In this document: positions 12,048 to 22,006 of the stretch, one piece after another | Numbering within the stretch: the first letter of the stretch is position 1 | Layout: each line of letters starts with the position of its first letter | Assembly: GCA_021018815.1 (NCBI GenBank) | Contig: JAITYX010000045.1 | Coordinates: forward strand, 3,286,001-3,350,000 | Direction: 5' to 3' | Source: Talinum fruticosum | Taxonomy: Eukaryota > Streptophyta > Magnoliopsida > Caryophyllales > Talinaceae | DNA length: 64,000 nt | Program-made: the position numbers and the translations under genes | The notes under the pieces: generated by a model | Databases searched by the model: none | The model's input: the letters and a program-made list of their open reading frames with translations, nothing else | What the model was told of the DNA's origin: nothing

Positions 12048-14046
12048 TCATGTGATCACCTGCCGACATGTTTCGGCATCATGGCTCGAGATAGCAACCG
12101 ACAATATTTGTTGCATCAAAGCATGACCATTGTGAGATTTAAGACCGATTAGTCTATAATCAAACATCGAAACGAGTCTACCGATGTTTGAATAATATCC
12201 CTGTGGCACTTTGAGTTTCTCCAAGGTCTCATACAAACATTGTTTTTCCCTTCTACTCAATGCGTAAGACGCCGGATGCAAATATGTTCTCTTCCCCTTT
12301 GCTTGTGGTGATAATTCTTCCCGTATTCCCATTTCACACATATCAAGTCGTGCTTTCTCTCCGTCCTTGGTTTTCCTCGGTATGTTCGGAAGAGTGCCAA
12401 TGAGACTTTCGTAGATGTTTTTTTCTATATGCATTACATCAAGACTATGTCTCACATACAACTCTTTCCAATATGGAAGATCAAAAAATATTAATCTCTT
12501 TTTCCACACACCGTCTTTGGATTGATGTCGGTATGGCTTGCCGAACTCCACATCAAGAACCTTCACTTGCTCATATATTTGATGTCCTGTTAATGGAGTT
12601 GGAGCAGAATCCATCTCGATTTTCCCATTGAAAGCCTTCTTTTCCTTACGATATTGCTTGGGAAAAGGGAAGAAACTTTCGGTGTTCGAGATAGGCTATC
12701 TTTTTCCTTGCTTAAGTTGATAGGAGTAAGTACCCTCTGTACAAATGGGGAATGCCTTGTGGCTTTTAACGGTGTATCCAAACAAGTTTTCGTATGCGGG
12801 AAGTCATTGATTATGGTGAAGATTATAGCTCGTAATGTAAATTACTCTTGACGGTATGCATCATAAACTAAAATACCTTCATCCCATAAAAGCTTGAAAT
12901 CTTCCACAAGAGGCGCCAATCACTCATCTATATCATTTTCTAGTTGTTTAGGCCTAGAAATGAGCATTGACAACATAATGTACTTGTGCTTCATACACAT
13001 CAACGATGGTAAGTTGTAGATAACATAAAAGAACGGGGCAACAGCTGTGCTTGCTACTCGAGGTCACCGTGGGGGTTCATTCCGTCCGTACAAAGACCCG
13101 GACATAGATTGCATGCTTCCCTATCGAATTCCAGGAACAAGTGAATCGATCTTCTTTCATTGAGGAGAATCGGCGGGGTGATGTAAGTTGTCATCACGGA
13201 CTCTTCCATCGGCATGCCACGTCAAGTTCTTCGCATCGGCTGCACTTGAAAAAGGTGCTTAAACCTCGGTATTATCAGCAAGTACCACAATACCTTTGCG
13301 GGAGGTCCTTTAACACTCTCTCCATTGATGTATTTCATTTTGTATCGAGGTACACAACACTTAGGACATTCGTGTCTATGTGTATGTTCTTTTCGGTACA
13401 ATATGCAATCGTTAGGGCTGGCATGTATCTTCTTATAACCCAAGCCCATAGGACACAATATCCTATTCGCCTCATATGTACGGTTGGGAAGGACATTGCC
13501 TTATGGGAGTATATCTTTGACCACACCCAGCAAGTCCGTGAAACTTTTGTCACTCCAATCGTTAGCTATTTTCAAGTTCATCAACCTCAACGGAGCTGAT
13601 AAACGGGTATATTTATCAAACCCCAGGTAAAGAGGCTTCTCCGAATCGGCTAACAATTGCTTCAATACGTGTAGTTGATCGACTAAATCATGTTTTTCTC
13701 CACGAACTAGATCTTCAGGTCGATCTTCTAATTCCATACTACTTGTTGGCTTCATTTTCATCATACCCTTCATCTTCCTCTCGAACTACATTATTCACGA
13801 AGACTCCTCTTTCCCATGCCATACCCACACCTACACGTTATAAGTTGTGTCAAATCCATGTCGATATAGGTGACCTTTTACAACCTTAGAGGGCAATCTT
13901 GAGGAGTTGAAACACCTTAAACACAAACAGAATATGGATTGTTCTCCGAATATGGCAGCATGTTCGACGCTAATCTCTAGGAAGTTGTTAACACCATCAC
14001 GATATTTTGGACTCTTCCTATCGCTATAAACCCACACTCGATCCAT
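12048..14046 (-). pseudogene. TNP2-type CACTA transposase
   Basis: This minus-strand gene would encode the transposase that cuts and moves CACTA ends. From its start at 14,046 it has an N-terminal transposase-associated domain (MDRVWVYSDRKSPKYRDGV, 14,046-13,834), then SAPLRLMNLKIANDWSDKSF (about 13,620-13,540) and MGLGYKKIHASPNDC with a CPKC zinc-like pair and KGPPAKVLWY (13,458-13,222). Next comes the catalytic-region motif TDGMNPHGD (13,089-13,063), and finally the best-preserved block at 12,614-12,048 with WKELYVRHSLDVMHIEKN and LKSHNGHALMQQ. Family matches are Transposase_21 and its associated domain. Frameshifts occur around 13,500, 13,200 and 12,900, so no functional enzyme is made. 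Confidence 0.88.
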
Positions 14047-15330
14047 ACCTTACCTATAAACACGAGAAGCAATTTACCACATATAGTTTGAGAAATACGT
14101 ACTTACGCACAAATAATATGACATGAGCCTAAGATCCTTCTACAAGGATAGATGGTCCTAAACCCATTCAAGAATAATATCACCCTAGATCGTGTAGCAA
14201 AATCGTATCATACATTTGACAAAATTCCAGCAGCATTTCCCTTAGTCCTTCAAGTACAACATATGAAAACGAAGTATCTAATGTGTATATCCTTACTTAT
14301 TTCTATGGTAACATAAGTTAAGATACATATATCAAACCTATTGTCATCATAATTGCACTCGAATAACGAGAGTAGAAATGAGCACTCGTGATATCTTGTC
14401 AAATTTATGATAAGATTATAATAGCCATACAACCTATTATCATATTATTCTCAAATCTGTCCAACATAGACAATTCAAAAACCTATATATACCAAGCTAA
14501 TATCCTAAATGTTATACGCACATTTATGCACGTACCACGACCTAGGATAACTTGTTATGTAAAGATGTTTGAAGTTATCTAAGCTTATGAAATGCGTACG
14601 ATAGTTTAATGAAGCATGCCATTAATCGAATTATATGAAAAACAATAAAGCCCTATATCCAAATTATCTTTCTATTTCTCTAGAACCCTAAACAAATTTG
14701 GATGCACTCTTTCGATTTACCATCATTAACTATCATTCTATTTCCCTATAAATTAAATCCTAAAATCCTAAACCAATTTCTCAAAATCTCTAACATTTCA
14801 CGAATTTTCAACTTAATAAACTAAACAAATGTTACCCACATTCTCAACATTCACACATTCTCAATATTCAACATTTTCAACAAAGATTCAACATTTTAAC
14901 AATCTCAAACATTACCCACATTCTCAACGTTCACATCATTACCCCAAATACATTCAACATTTAACTATATTAAATCTTGTAAATAGCTTAAAGCGAAAAA
15001 TAAGAAAGGATAAAGATTCGTACCGTAAGAACAAGGAAAACAACGGCGACAATGAACGAGGAAAACAACTGCGACAACAGCGACACACACAGCCATCGGC
15101 GCTAAATACTAAGACAGCTACAAGAAAGAGGAGAGACGAGGAGTAAGCGAAACGAAAATTGAACAATAAGAGGAATAACGACACCGATAACTTACCGGCG
15201 AATCCGAGCGGATGTAGATCTGAGTTGTGGATGAAAGTGAATGGTGGAGATAAGGCCGAGAGTAGATAGCGAGATGAAGTGGGCGTGAAAATAGCAGGTA
15301 CGTTCTCGGGTTTTTAGATCTGCTTCGAAA
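14047..15330. other. Upstream region of the CACTA-C transposase
   Basis: This AT-rich region lies 5' of the minus-strand TNP2 start and up to the right subterminal repeats. It contains CATTCTCAACATTCACA-type near-repeats (14,830-14,955) and a short mixed-composition patch (15,000-15,300). It probably holds the promoter and leader of the transposase. No gene is recognised. Confidence 0.45.
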
Positions 15331-15575
15331 GACATTTGACAACAGTTCTTTAACGTAACCATCATCATATGTCACATATGACGACGGTTCTATGAAAAAA
15401 CCGTCTTCCAAACAATTCCTAACACATATGACAATAGTTCTAATATAAGAACCGTCCTCATATGCTTTTAGTACGCTAGTTATTTACAAAAATGCCACCA
15501 ATCTAGTTTTTGTGATGGTTTATCCTTTTAATAGTCGTTAAAGATCCGTCGTTAAAAGTGATTTCTATAGTAGTG
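15331..15575. repeat. CACTA-C right terminus and subterminal repeats
   Basis: Copies of GACGACGGTTCT and its inverse run from about 15,340 to 15,470, and the terminal inverted repeat AAAAGTGATTTCTATAGTAGTG-like end closes at 15,575 before the GAG target duplication. Confidence 0.8.
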
Positions 15576-15578
15576 GAG

Positions 15579-15989
15579 GTAACAAAATTTGGCACATTAA
15601 TCGTCCACATCGGCATGGAACCGGGGAAGACTGGAAGTATACGGTAGGAGCACCTGAGTCGTTGTATCCACCGGAGCCGAAACTGGAAAATCATATGGAA
15701 AAAGGGGGTTAGAGAAACCAAATGATGTTAGGAAGTAGTGAAACGGACAGGCAAGATGTGGATGGAGGGGTTAGAAGAGAGAATACGAGTCGGTTGCCAT
15801 AAAAAGTAAGGAAAGAAAGATGGAGTAGAGATGGCAGGTGGAGGTCGCGACGGTGGCGAGAACACACCACAATTATGTGAAGATATAAGGGCAAAGTTCA
15901 GGAGTTGTGTGGAACCAACGAGCGAGATCAAGGTTCAAAGACTCGAACTTTAAGTCCGAGAATTGATTAACTCGCCAGGACTCAAAGGA
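15579..15989 (-). pseudogene. copia-N 5' leader and gag N-terminus
   Basis: On the minus strand the short coding-like stretch LPRFHADVD followed by AKF (15,640-15,580) resembles the start of copia Gag, which often has a LPRFH-type motif. It runs directly into the CACTA-C insertion point. Further upstream, TTTGGTTTCTCTAAC (about 15,722-15,708) could be a decayed tRNA-Met primer-binding site. The evidence is modest because the segment is short. Confidence 0.45.
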
Positions 15990-17571
15990 TGAAAGTTAGC
16001 TCTTGGAGAGATTAAGTCACCCTAGGGGGGTGAATAGGGTGATGATAAAAATTTGCTTATGAATAAAGAATAAAGTCGTCTCGAGTAGAGTTGGAGTCAC
16101 GGATGAACTCAAAAACACCCGACTTAGAAATCGATAAATAATATAGAAGCAGAATAGGCTGAACAAGTAAACAATCTGAGTCTAGAATGTACTCGAAAAT
16201 TGGTAACACCGAGAGTACGTGGAAACCCTCCTGGGGCGGAAAACCACGGACCGTACTAAACCAAGCACGAAGTCAAATCCACTATTTTGAATCCACAAAA
16301 TACAGTAGACCGACTCAACCCCGAGTTGCTCCCTTAGACAACTCCTTACAAGTTTTTCCTAGACTCGAAATTCCCTTATCTCGATCTAGTACTTCCTAAC
16401 CGAGATAACCCTTACAGTCTAGGGACAACCGAGCTGAGTTAACCTTTACAGACTCAGTCAAGGGACCTTACTTAGAGAGTAAGAAGAGAGTTTGTAATCG
16501 AGTACAAGACCTTACAACTCGGAATATAATGAATTACGGAATTGGAGTTTTAAGTAGAAGATTGAGAATGAATACAATGACTTTTGATCAAGTATGTATT
16601 TTACAATTGGTTCAGCAATCTCCAAGTCTTGAGAGTTGGCTTCTATTTATAGATGACCAAGCAGCTTAGCCGTTTTGTCCATCTTCCGACTGGAAGTTCC
16701 TTTATGACCGTTGTGAAGGATTTTCCGAGTCATTCGGAAAATATCCGTTGAAATATGAACGTTAGACAACGGCTCTTGACTTCCTTGGAAGTGCCTAAAA
16801 CCACCGGCGGTGTCTTGAAAAATAAGGTGGAAACCACCGTTGAGCTTGGTGTTGTAGATTTCCAGCTTTAGAAATGCAGACAACCCCGACACGATTGTCC
16901 GGGGCTAGGTCGAAGTGGAAAAAGCCTTATCTCGCTGGTGATTTGACGTTTTGAAGCTCGGTTACTTTTGTAATTCAAAATTAGGATAGCCTCGTTTGAA
17001 TCACCTACAAAAGTAAATCAATTTGGTTCTCAAAGTATGAAATACTTTGGTCCAAGATTATACACGGATAATAATATAATTAAGATAATTAAGTGACTAC
17101 TTATCCGGGTCGAAAAGGAATGAAATTTTCCGAGTCTAATATTCATAATACTCACAATTCCATCCGAGTAAGTCTAAAAGAGAATCAAGTTATATAAAGA
17201 ATATCGGAGGGAATAAACAGGATCTAGACTGAGCATGATTCAAACTAGAAGCGCCGACTCTTACGGAATAAGACCTGTAGTATGAAGTTAGTCCCGAGTT
17301 CGGTTATACAAATACCGGCGTTTGAGCATGCGATAATTCTAAGTGATGAGTAACTCGGAACCGAGTGAAACAAGGTGAGTGCAAAAATGCTTTCCGAGTC
17401 ACACAGAGTCATGCATAAATACATGAAATAATTTCGTAACACTTAGAGAAAATACTATATCACTCGGAAAAGTTTCTAAGGCACAGGAACCGACTTGGAA
17501 TCAAAACTTTATAAGTGAAAAATCTTATACCTGATTCCTTAGAAAAGTGAGGTGTAAAGTCCGAGTCTTCA
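15990..17571 (-). mobile_element. Solo LTR of a Sirevirus-like copia family
   Basis: On the minus strand it starts TGAAGACTCGGAC at 17,571 and ends just before 15,989. It aligns along its length with the plus-strand LTRs at 47,581-48,938 and 58,342-59,239, including the TATA segment (about 16,640-16,655) and the CCCTATTCACCCCC stretch near the 3' end. Flanking 5-mers are AAGGA (15,985-15,989) and AAGAA (17,572-17,576), a target duplication with one mismatch. There is no internal region, so it is a solo LTR left by recombination. It sits inside the 5' LTR or leader of copia-N. Confidence 0.8.
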
Positions 17572-17898
17572 AAGAAGAAGAGGATGACGGAGAGTCCAGG
17601 TTTGATCACCATCGGCAGTCATCATAAAGAAGAAGATGAAGTTTCTTGTGGAGGAAGAAACATCAGGTTCAACTTATGGTTGGCGAAAGCCAAGGAAAAA
17701 ATAAAATAAAGGGATCAGTATTCTGATAAAAGCATGTGGAAAAATTATGTGATGAAAAAACGCACCCGATATGGTAGCCAGCCATACATATTTATAGTAA
17801 AAATAATTAAAAGGAAATTACATAAGAATCCTTATCCTATTATCATTTCATCGGGGGTTAGTAGTAATTCAAAATTCTATATGGAAGTTTCCCCAACA
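17572..17898 (-). repeat. Part of the copia-N 5' LTR
   Basis: On the minus strand it begins TGTTGGGGAAACTTCC at 17,898, a standard copia LTR start. A TATAAATA box is present at 17,796-17,789. The LTR continues to the solo LTR inserted at 17,571. A 23-bp segment, beginning AATTCAAAATTCTATATGG, is duplicated on both sides of the LTR tip (about 17,867 and 17,916). Confidence 0.55.
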
Positions 17899-18599
17899 CC
17901 CATAAGTCGAAAAAATAATTCAAAATTCTATATGGAAGTTCTCAAACATTTTTACACATTAATTAATTAGTATTAGATATATAATTAGAAACATAACAAT
18001 TGACAACATAACATAAAATTTTTAGATCTGCCACTATATTTCACTTTCGTTTGAAATTTGGCAGCTAAAAAAATGGTGAAAATCTGGGTTAAATCTGTGC
18101 AAAAGTTAAAATTTCAGGTGATCCAATAGCTGCCGCTAACCTTCAGCAACCTCTGGTGAACTCCAATTGAGCCCAAGGTGACTGTAGTTCCTCATTTGGG
18201 TTCATAGTGAGGGATGACTTGCATGGGTTCATAGTGAGGGATGACTTGCATGGGTTGCAGAAGATTTAAGGGACAAAGGTTGAGTTGACGACGTGGTAAA
18301 ATATTTGCCGACAGATAAGGATTCAATGGTTGTTTCACATCTATACTTCTTTTCTATTACTAAAAGCATGAGTTGGCACTACATATGTTTACTACTGTAA
18401 TATATAGCATTCATCTTCCTAAACAAAAGCCTCTCCATAACAAGAATCGCAATCTACCGTGCTTCTCTAATCTTGGTTATATGCTCATTGTAAACATCAT
18501 TTTTCTTAACTCATCTCTTTGGTGATGTGGGTTAGAAGTAGACCGATGATACCAGTTAGGTAAACATTTGACCAACAACTACTTGAATTTTAATGTGAG
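17899..18599. other. Unassigned DNA
   Basis: Moderately AT-rich sequence with no recognised transposon. It includes the 27-bp tandem duplication listed separately. No convincing gene is seen. Confidence 0.4.
18197..18256. repeat. 27-bp perfect tandem duplication
   Basis: The unit beginning TGGGTTCATAGTGAGGG occurs at 18,197-18,223 and again at 18,224-18,250, followed by a partial third copy of six bases. The perfect match implies a recent duplication. Confidence 0.9.
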
Positions 18600-18774
18600 G
18601 TGTTAAAGAGGTCCAATTGGAAATGAATCCTAGTATGGACTATCGAAGATTCATTGTAACAAATCCAAAAGAATATATGTGGAAGCAAAAATTGAAAAAA
18701 AAAGCAATAATTGCCGAAGGTTTTAAGGAAATAATTTTTCCATATTGTCTCGTAAACTTTGACACTCTTCGTAG
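18600..18774 (+). CDS. Candidate exon of an unidentified gene
   Basis: The frame from 18,602 stays open for 57 codons and ends at a consensus splice donor, CGTAG|GTAACA (18,774/18,775). The encoded peptide is charged, varied in composition and plausible as protein: it includes NPSMDYRRFIVTNPKEYMW and FPYCLVNFDTLRR. An upstream stop lies at 18,596-18,598, so a 3' splice site would have to lie at about 18,599, where only GTGAG is available. I do not recognise the family. It could be a fragment of a host gene or a captured gene piece. It cannot be joined in frame directly to the exon at 19,221. Confidence 0.35.
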
Positions 18775-19220
18775 GTAACAACCACTTAAAAAAGTATCTC
18801 ATTAAATATGAGGCTTCGGCAAAAAAAAAAGTATTTTATTATGGATAATGATGTATGTCTTGTTGCACTCCTAGACTAAATTACTATGTCATATACTTTA
18901 AAATTACATTTTTGTAATTATAATTAATTATTGATTGTGTTTTCATTAAAAAAATATTGATTGTGAAGACTGTAAATGGGACTCTAATAAGATAATCCGC
19001 AAAGATGTATTATGCTCATATTTCATAATTGAGAAAATTTTATTGTTGAAAAGATGATTTGATACAATTTATATGTGGTAACATGCTTCTATTATTCAAT
19101 TATATTAATTTTTTAATTTAATATATATGATAATATAATTTTTAAAGTCACAGTGTGTCATAGCAAGACATGTATATCATTTTGCTTTATTAAACGCAAG
19201 TAAAGAAAATTACTGTGCAG
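18775..19220. other. AT-rich DNA between two candidate exons
   Basis: Very AT-rich and free of coding frames, consistent with an intron or intergenic DNA. It ends with TTACTGTGCAG, a good 3' splice site, at 19,220. Confidence 0.4.
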
Positions 19221-19373
19221 GAGGGAGAGCCATTTGAGTTGATAGAAGTCGAAGATACGGAGGTTGAAGATGAATTAGATAAGGGAGTAACCGCCCGGAG
19301 GATGTTGATTCGAGCTAACGACTACGAACCTCAGCCAAACAATGCCCACACTCCTGGCCATCGTGGCCTGTAA
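19221..19373 (+). CDS. Candidate terminal exon of an unidentified gene
   Basis: Directly after the acceptor-like TACTGTGCAG, a frame of 50 codons starts GAG GGA GAG CCA and ends in TAA at 19,371-19,373. The peptide has an acidic start (FELIEVEDTEVEDELDKG) and a basic middle (TARRMLIRANDYEPQP), unlike random AT-rich translation. Downstream DNA has AATGAATGAATATA-type polyadenylation-like sequence. I do not recognise the family and propose no function. It may belong to the same relic gene as 18,600-18,774 with an unseen exon between. Confidence 0.35.
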   Translation, partial: EGEPFELIEVEDTEVEDELDKGVTARRMLIRANDYEPQPNNAHTPGHRGL

Positions 19374-19797
19374 TATTAATCTCTTGAATGAATGAATATA
19401 ATTGTCAACACGTATGAAATGCATACAATTTCTTTCTATTTGGGTTGCTGACGATATAATGGTGCTACACTGTAGTCTGCATTTTGTGCTACGTAAAGGG
19501 TGCCCAATGACAACATGCAATTGCATTGGAGGACAAACATAGTAATCTTATTGTTGTTGTACTTCGTTATCTAGCTGTTTTATGTCTATGATCATCCTTG
19601 TACGCACTATATGAGGACGCTTTTGTTAAAGAAAAAGAGCGCATCCAGGGCATGTTAAATGTTTTATTCCATAATTGCAACCAATTTGGATTATGCCTCC
19701 AACACATTTATGGGGAGAATAAGAGTTTATATAGAGTTCCTTCCTTTAAATGGCATGTTTTCTTTTAACAAAAACAAAGTGATTGTATATCAATAGA
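19374..19797. other. Unassigned DNA
   Basis: Possible 3' flank of the candidate exon. No recognised repeat or reading frame of note. Confidence 0.4.
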
Positions 19798-20360
19798 CCT
19801 GGCAAAACCGACCCGAACCGAACATGTCAACCCTAATGACTCGAAATCCAAACCGAACCGACATCCGAAACAGCTTGAACCGACCCGAAATCTAATGAAC
19901 TCGATTCCGACCCGAACCGAAACCGAACCAACCCGAAATGATTGACCCGATTATGAACCAAACCCAAAATGACCCGAACCGAATCGGACCCAAATCGATT
20001 TAACCCGAATAAAAGTGACCCAACACACTTTTTTTTGTTGGGTCTCTCAGGATGGACTTTTGTGCCTATAGTGGTACAATTTTTTTGGTGGGTACAATTT
20101 TGAATCGATTTTCACCCAAAAAGTGACCCGATTACGACTCGAAGTTGACCCGATTCGAAATTAACCCGAATCGAACCCGAACCCGACCCGAACGAGATTG
20201 ACCCGAAGTTGAATCGAACCGAAGTTGACCCGAACCAAAACCGAGTGAACCCAAACGAGATCGACCCGAAGTTTACCCGAACCGAAGTTTACCCAAACCC
20301 GAAACCGAATCGGACCCGAACAAGATCGACCGAATTTAACTTGAACCGAATGACCCGATT
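19798..20360. repeat. Degenerate ACCCGAACCGAA minisatellite
   Basis: About 560 bp is built from variants of GACCCGAACCGAA, with spacers such as GACCCGATT and ACCCGAAGTTG. A non-repeat insert at about 20,022-20,095 divides it. Similar ACCCGAA-type arrays are dispersed in many plant genomes. A 70-residue frame through it (20,209-20,421) is a by-product of the repeat. Confidence 0.85.
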
Positions 20361-21043
20361 GTCGGTATATATATCAAGTTATGTTCATTTACATTATCTC
20401 CAAACGGCCTCTTTAACATGAATAAACGATTTCTCTTCAACCTAATTTTTATGCCCAATCCAACTTCCTCGTAATCTTTTATTGTCCACTTATATCAAAT
20501 TAGAGAGTATTTTTAATGAAAATTTCTTAACTATTTTAATTTGTCCAATAATAGGTCTAATGATCTGAACAAAAAGGCAAAAAAGGTCTAATGATTATTA
20601 TATTTTCAACAAAAATCTTCGCAAATCTTTTAAGGTCATATATAGATCAAGGATATTTGTTAAGATACATCCCCGCGGTTGAGGTAATTCAGTCTTCGTA
20701 AGTACTATCATTGTGGCCACAGAAACATAACCTCGTAATATCCTTAAGAAAGGTGGCATTATATACACAACTTAATAGTATCCTTAAGAAAGTCTAATTG
20801 TTAGTCAGATAATATATCCGACCAATCAGACATACATACTTAGTTATTTTCTCTGACTCCTTTTCGATATAATAAATTTCAGTCTTAAGGCATATATTCA
20901 GTACTTGAAAATTTTACTAATAATCTAGGTGATTATATTATCCTTACCATAGTTTCTCCAATTTTATATTGAGATTTTACTTCCTTATTTGGCTCAATCA
21001 TAATTCACATTTTAAGGAAAGATTATGGTGAATAGTATTTCTA
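20361..21043. other. AT-rich DNA, probably leading into the copia-C 5' LTR
   Basis: No gene is seen. The start of the copia-C LTR should lie here or in the next few hundred bases, but a definite TG border could not be chosen. Confidence 0.35.
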
Positions 21044-21230
21044 GAAATTATGGATTTATTATAATCATATCTTTGCAAGATTATATTATGAAAATTATAG
21101 ATTTATTATGATCGTATCTTTGCAAGGTTATATTATGAAAATTATAGATTTATTACGAACATATCTTTGCAAGATTATATTCTAAAAATTATAGATTAAT
21201 TATGATGATATGTTAGATTGATTTTATTCT
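21044..21230. repeat. 47-bp tandem repeat, three full units plus a partial one
   Basis: Units beginning GAAATTATGGATTTATTAT or GAAAATTATAGATTTATTA start at 21,044, 21,090 and 21,137, and a diverged one at 21,184. Each contains ATATCTTTGCAAGATTATAT. This is a local array, possibly inside the LTR of the copia-C element. Confidence 0.85.
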
Positions 21231-21961
21231 GGAAAATCTAATTCCTTTTCCAGATTTTATTGTGTTTATTTTTGGAAGGAATATGGTCGGATTACACCAT
21301 TTAAGGTTGAAAGCAGTAGAAGGGGCAACCAAAAAATTTAGCACTAATTGAAGGATGTTAAGGATTGTTTTAAATCAATACTAAGAAGCAAATCTCAGAC
21401 TAAGATTAAAAGGGGAAAGTATCAACTTATAGAGGGCAAGTTAGATTCAGTGAATATTCTGTTACCTAGTTAGACATAAAAGATCAATCTCAACGATAAC
21501 ATTTTGAAGACATAACGGTCTTGTACATGAAGAGAAAGTTATAAAAGTTCAAACTCAAGGCCAGAAGAAGCAAGCAAGAGACATAACGGTCAAGCAAGGA
21601 AGATTACTTGTGAGTTGTAGTAGCAAAGAGGCTTTAGGAAGACTCGCTTTGCGAGAGCCTTAAGTGTACTCAAAAGGTTAGTAAGAGAGTTAAGTGAAGG
21701 GCTTATTTGACGGTCGGACAATAAGAGAAGTTAGGGATAATCCTAAGGTAGGAAACCTTAGGTGGTCACTAACCCAAATATTTGGAATTAGGCCAAGATC
21801 GTGAACAAACAAACGTGTTTTGTCCACTTGAATTTTCCGTTTGTTTGTTTATTTTCATATTTGACCTCACTCCGTAACATAACATAGTTAGACAACTCAA
21901 AAATTTTTAATACCTTATTCACCCCTCTCTAAGGTTTATCAGACCCTATGGAACTTACAAC

Positions 21962-21976
21962 TCGGTATCAAAGTGA
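21962..21976 (+). promoter_or_regulatory. Primer-binding site of copia-C
   Basis: TCGGTATCAAAGTGAG follows the LTR end by two bases and resembles the usual TGGTATCAGAGC complementary to initiator tRNA-Met, with a few mismatches. Confidence 0.6.
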
Positions 21977-22006
21977 GTTCCACAATTCTAAAGAATTAAC
22001 ATTCTT

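Larger units (their letters stand above)
9192..15575 (-). mobile_element. CACTA (En/Spm) transposon C with both ends and GAG target duplication
   Basis: The left end reads CACTATTACGAAATCACTTT (9,192). The inverse of the right end reads CACTACTATAGAAATCACTT (ending 15,575). These are matching imperfect terminal inverted repeats. The flanking triplets are GAG on both sides (9,189-9,191 and 15,576-15,578), the 3-bp target duplication expected for CACTA. Subterminal regions carry many inverted copies of a GACGACGGTTCT motif. The 6.4-kb element encodes, on the minus strand, a TNP2-type transposase followed by DUF4218- and DUF4216-like segments. It landed in the gag of copia-N. Confidence 0.92.
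607..17898 (-). mobile_element. Ty1/copia retrotransposon (copia-N), split by three insertions
   Basis: Read on the minus strand the order is 5' LTR tip (17,898), gag (15,730-15,579, then 9,191-8,441), pre-integrase, integrase, RT and RNase H (3,604-607). This is the gag-PR-IN-RT-RH order of Ty1/copia. The element is interrupted by a solo LTR (15,990-17,571), CACTA-C (9,192-15,575) and CACTA-A (3,605 to about 7,795). Each coding block has stops or shifts, so it is dead. No 3' LTR was found. The continuity of the blocks is inferred from their order, strand and complementary content. Confidence 0.75.

Noticed and set aside
19798..20360. Telomere-like repeat array
   Set aside because: The unit is ACCCGAA(CC)GAA, not the plant telomeric CCCTAAA, and is degenerate.
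20209..20421. Asn/Pro/Arg-rich 70-codon frame
   Set aside because: It is a by-product of the ACCCGAACCGAA minisatellite.
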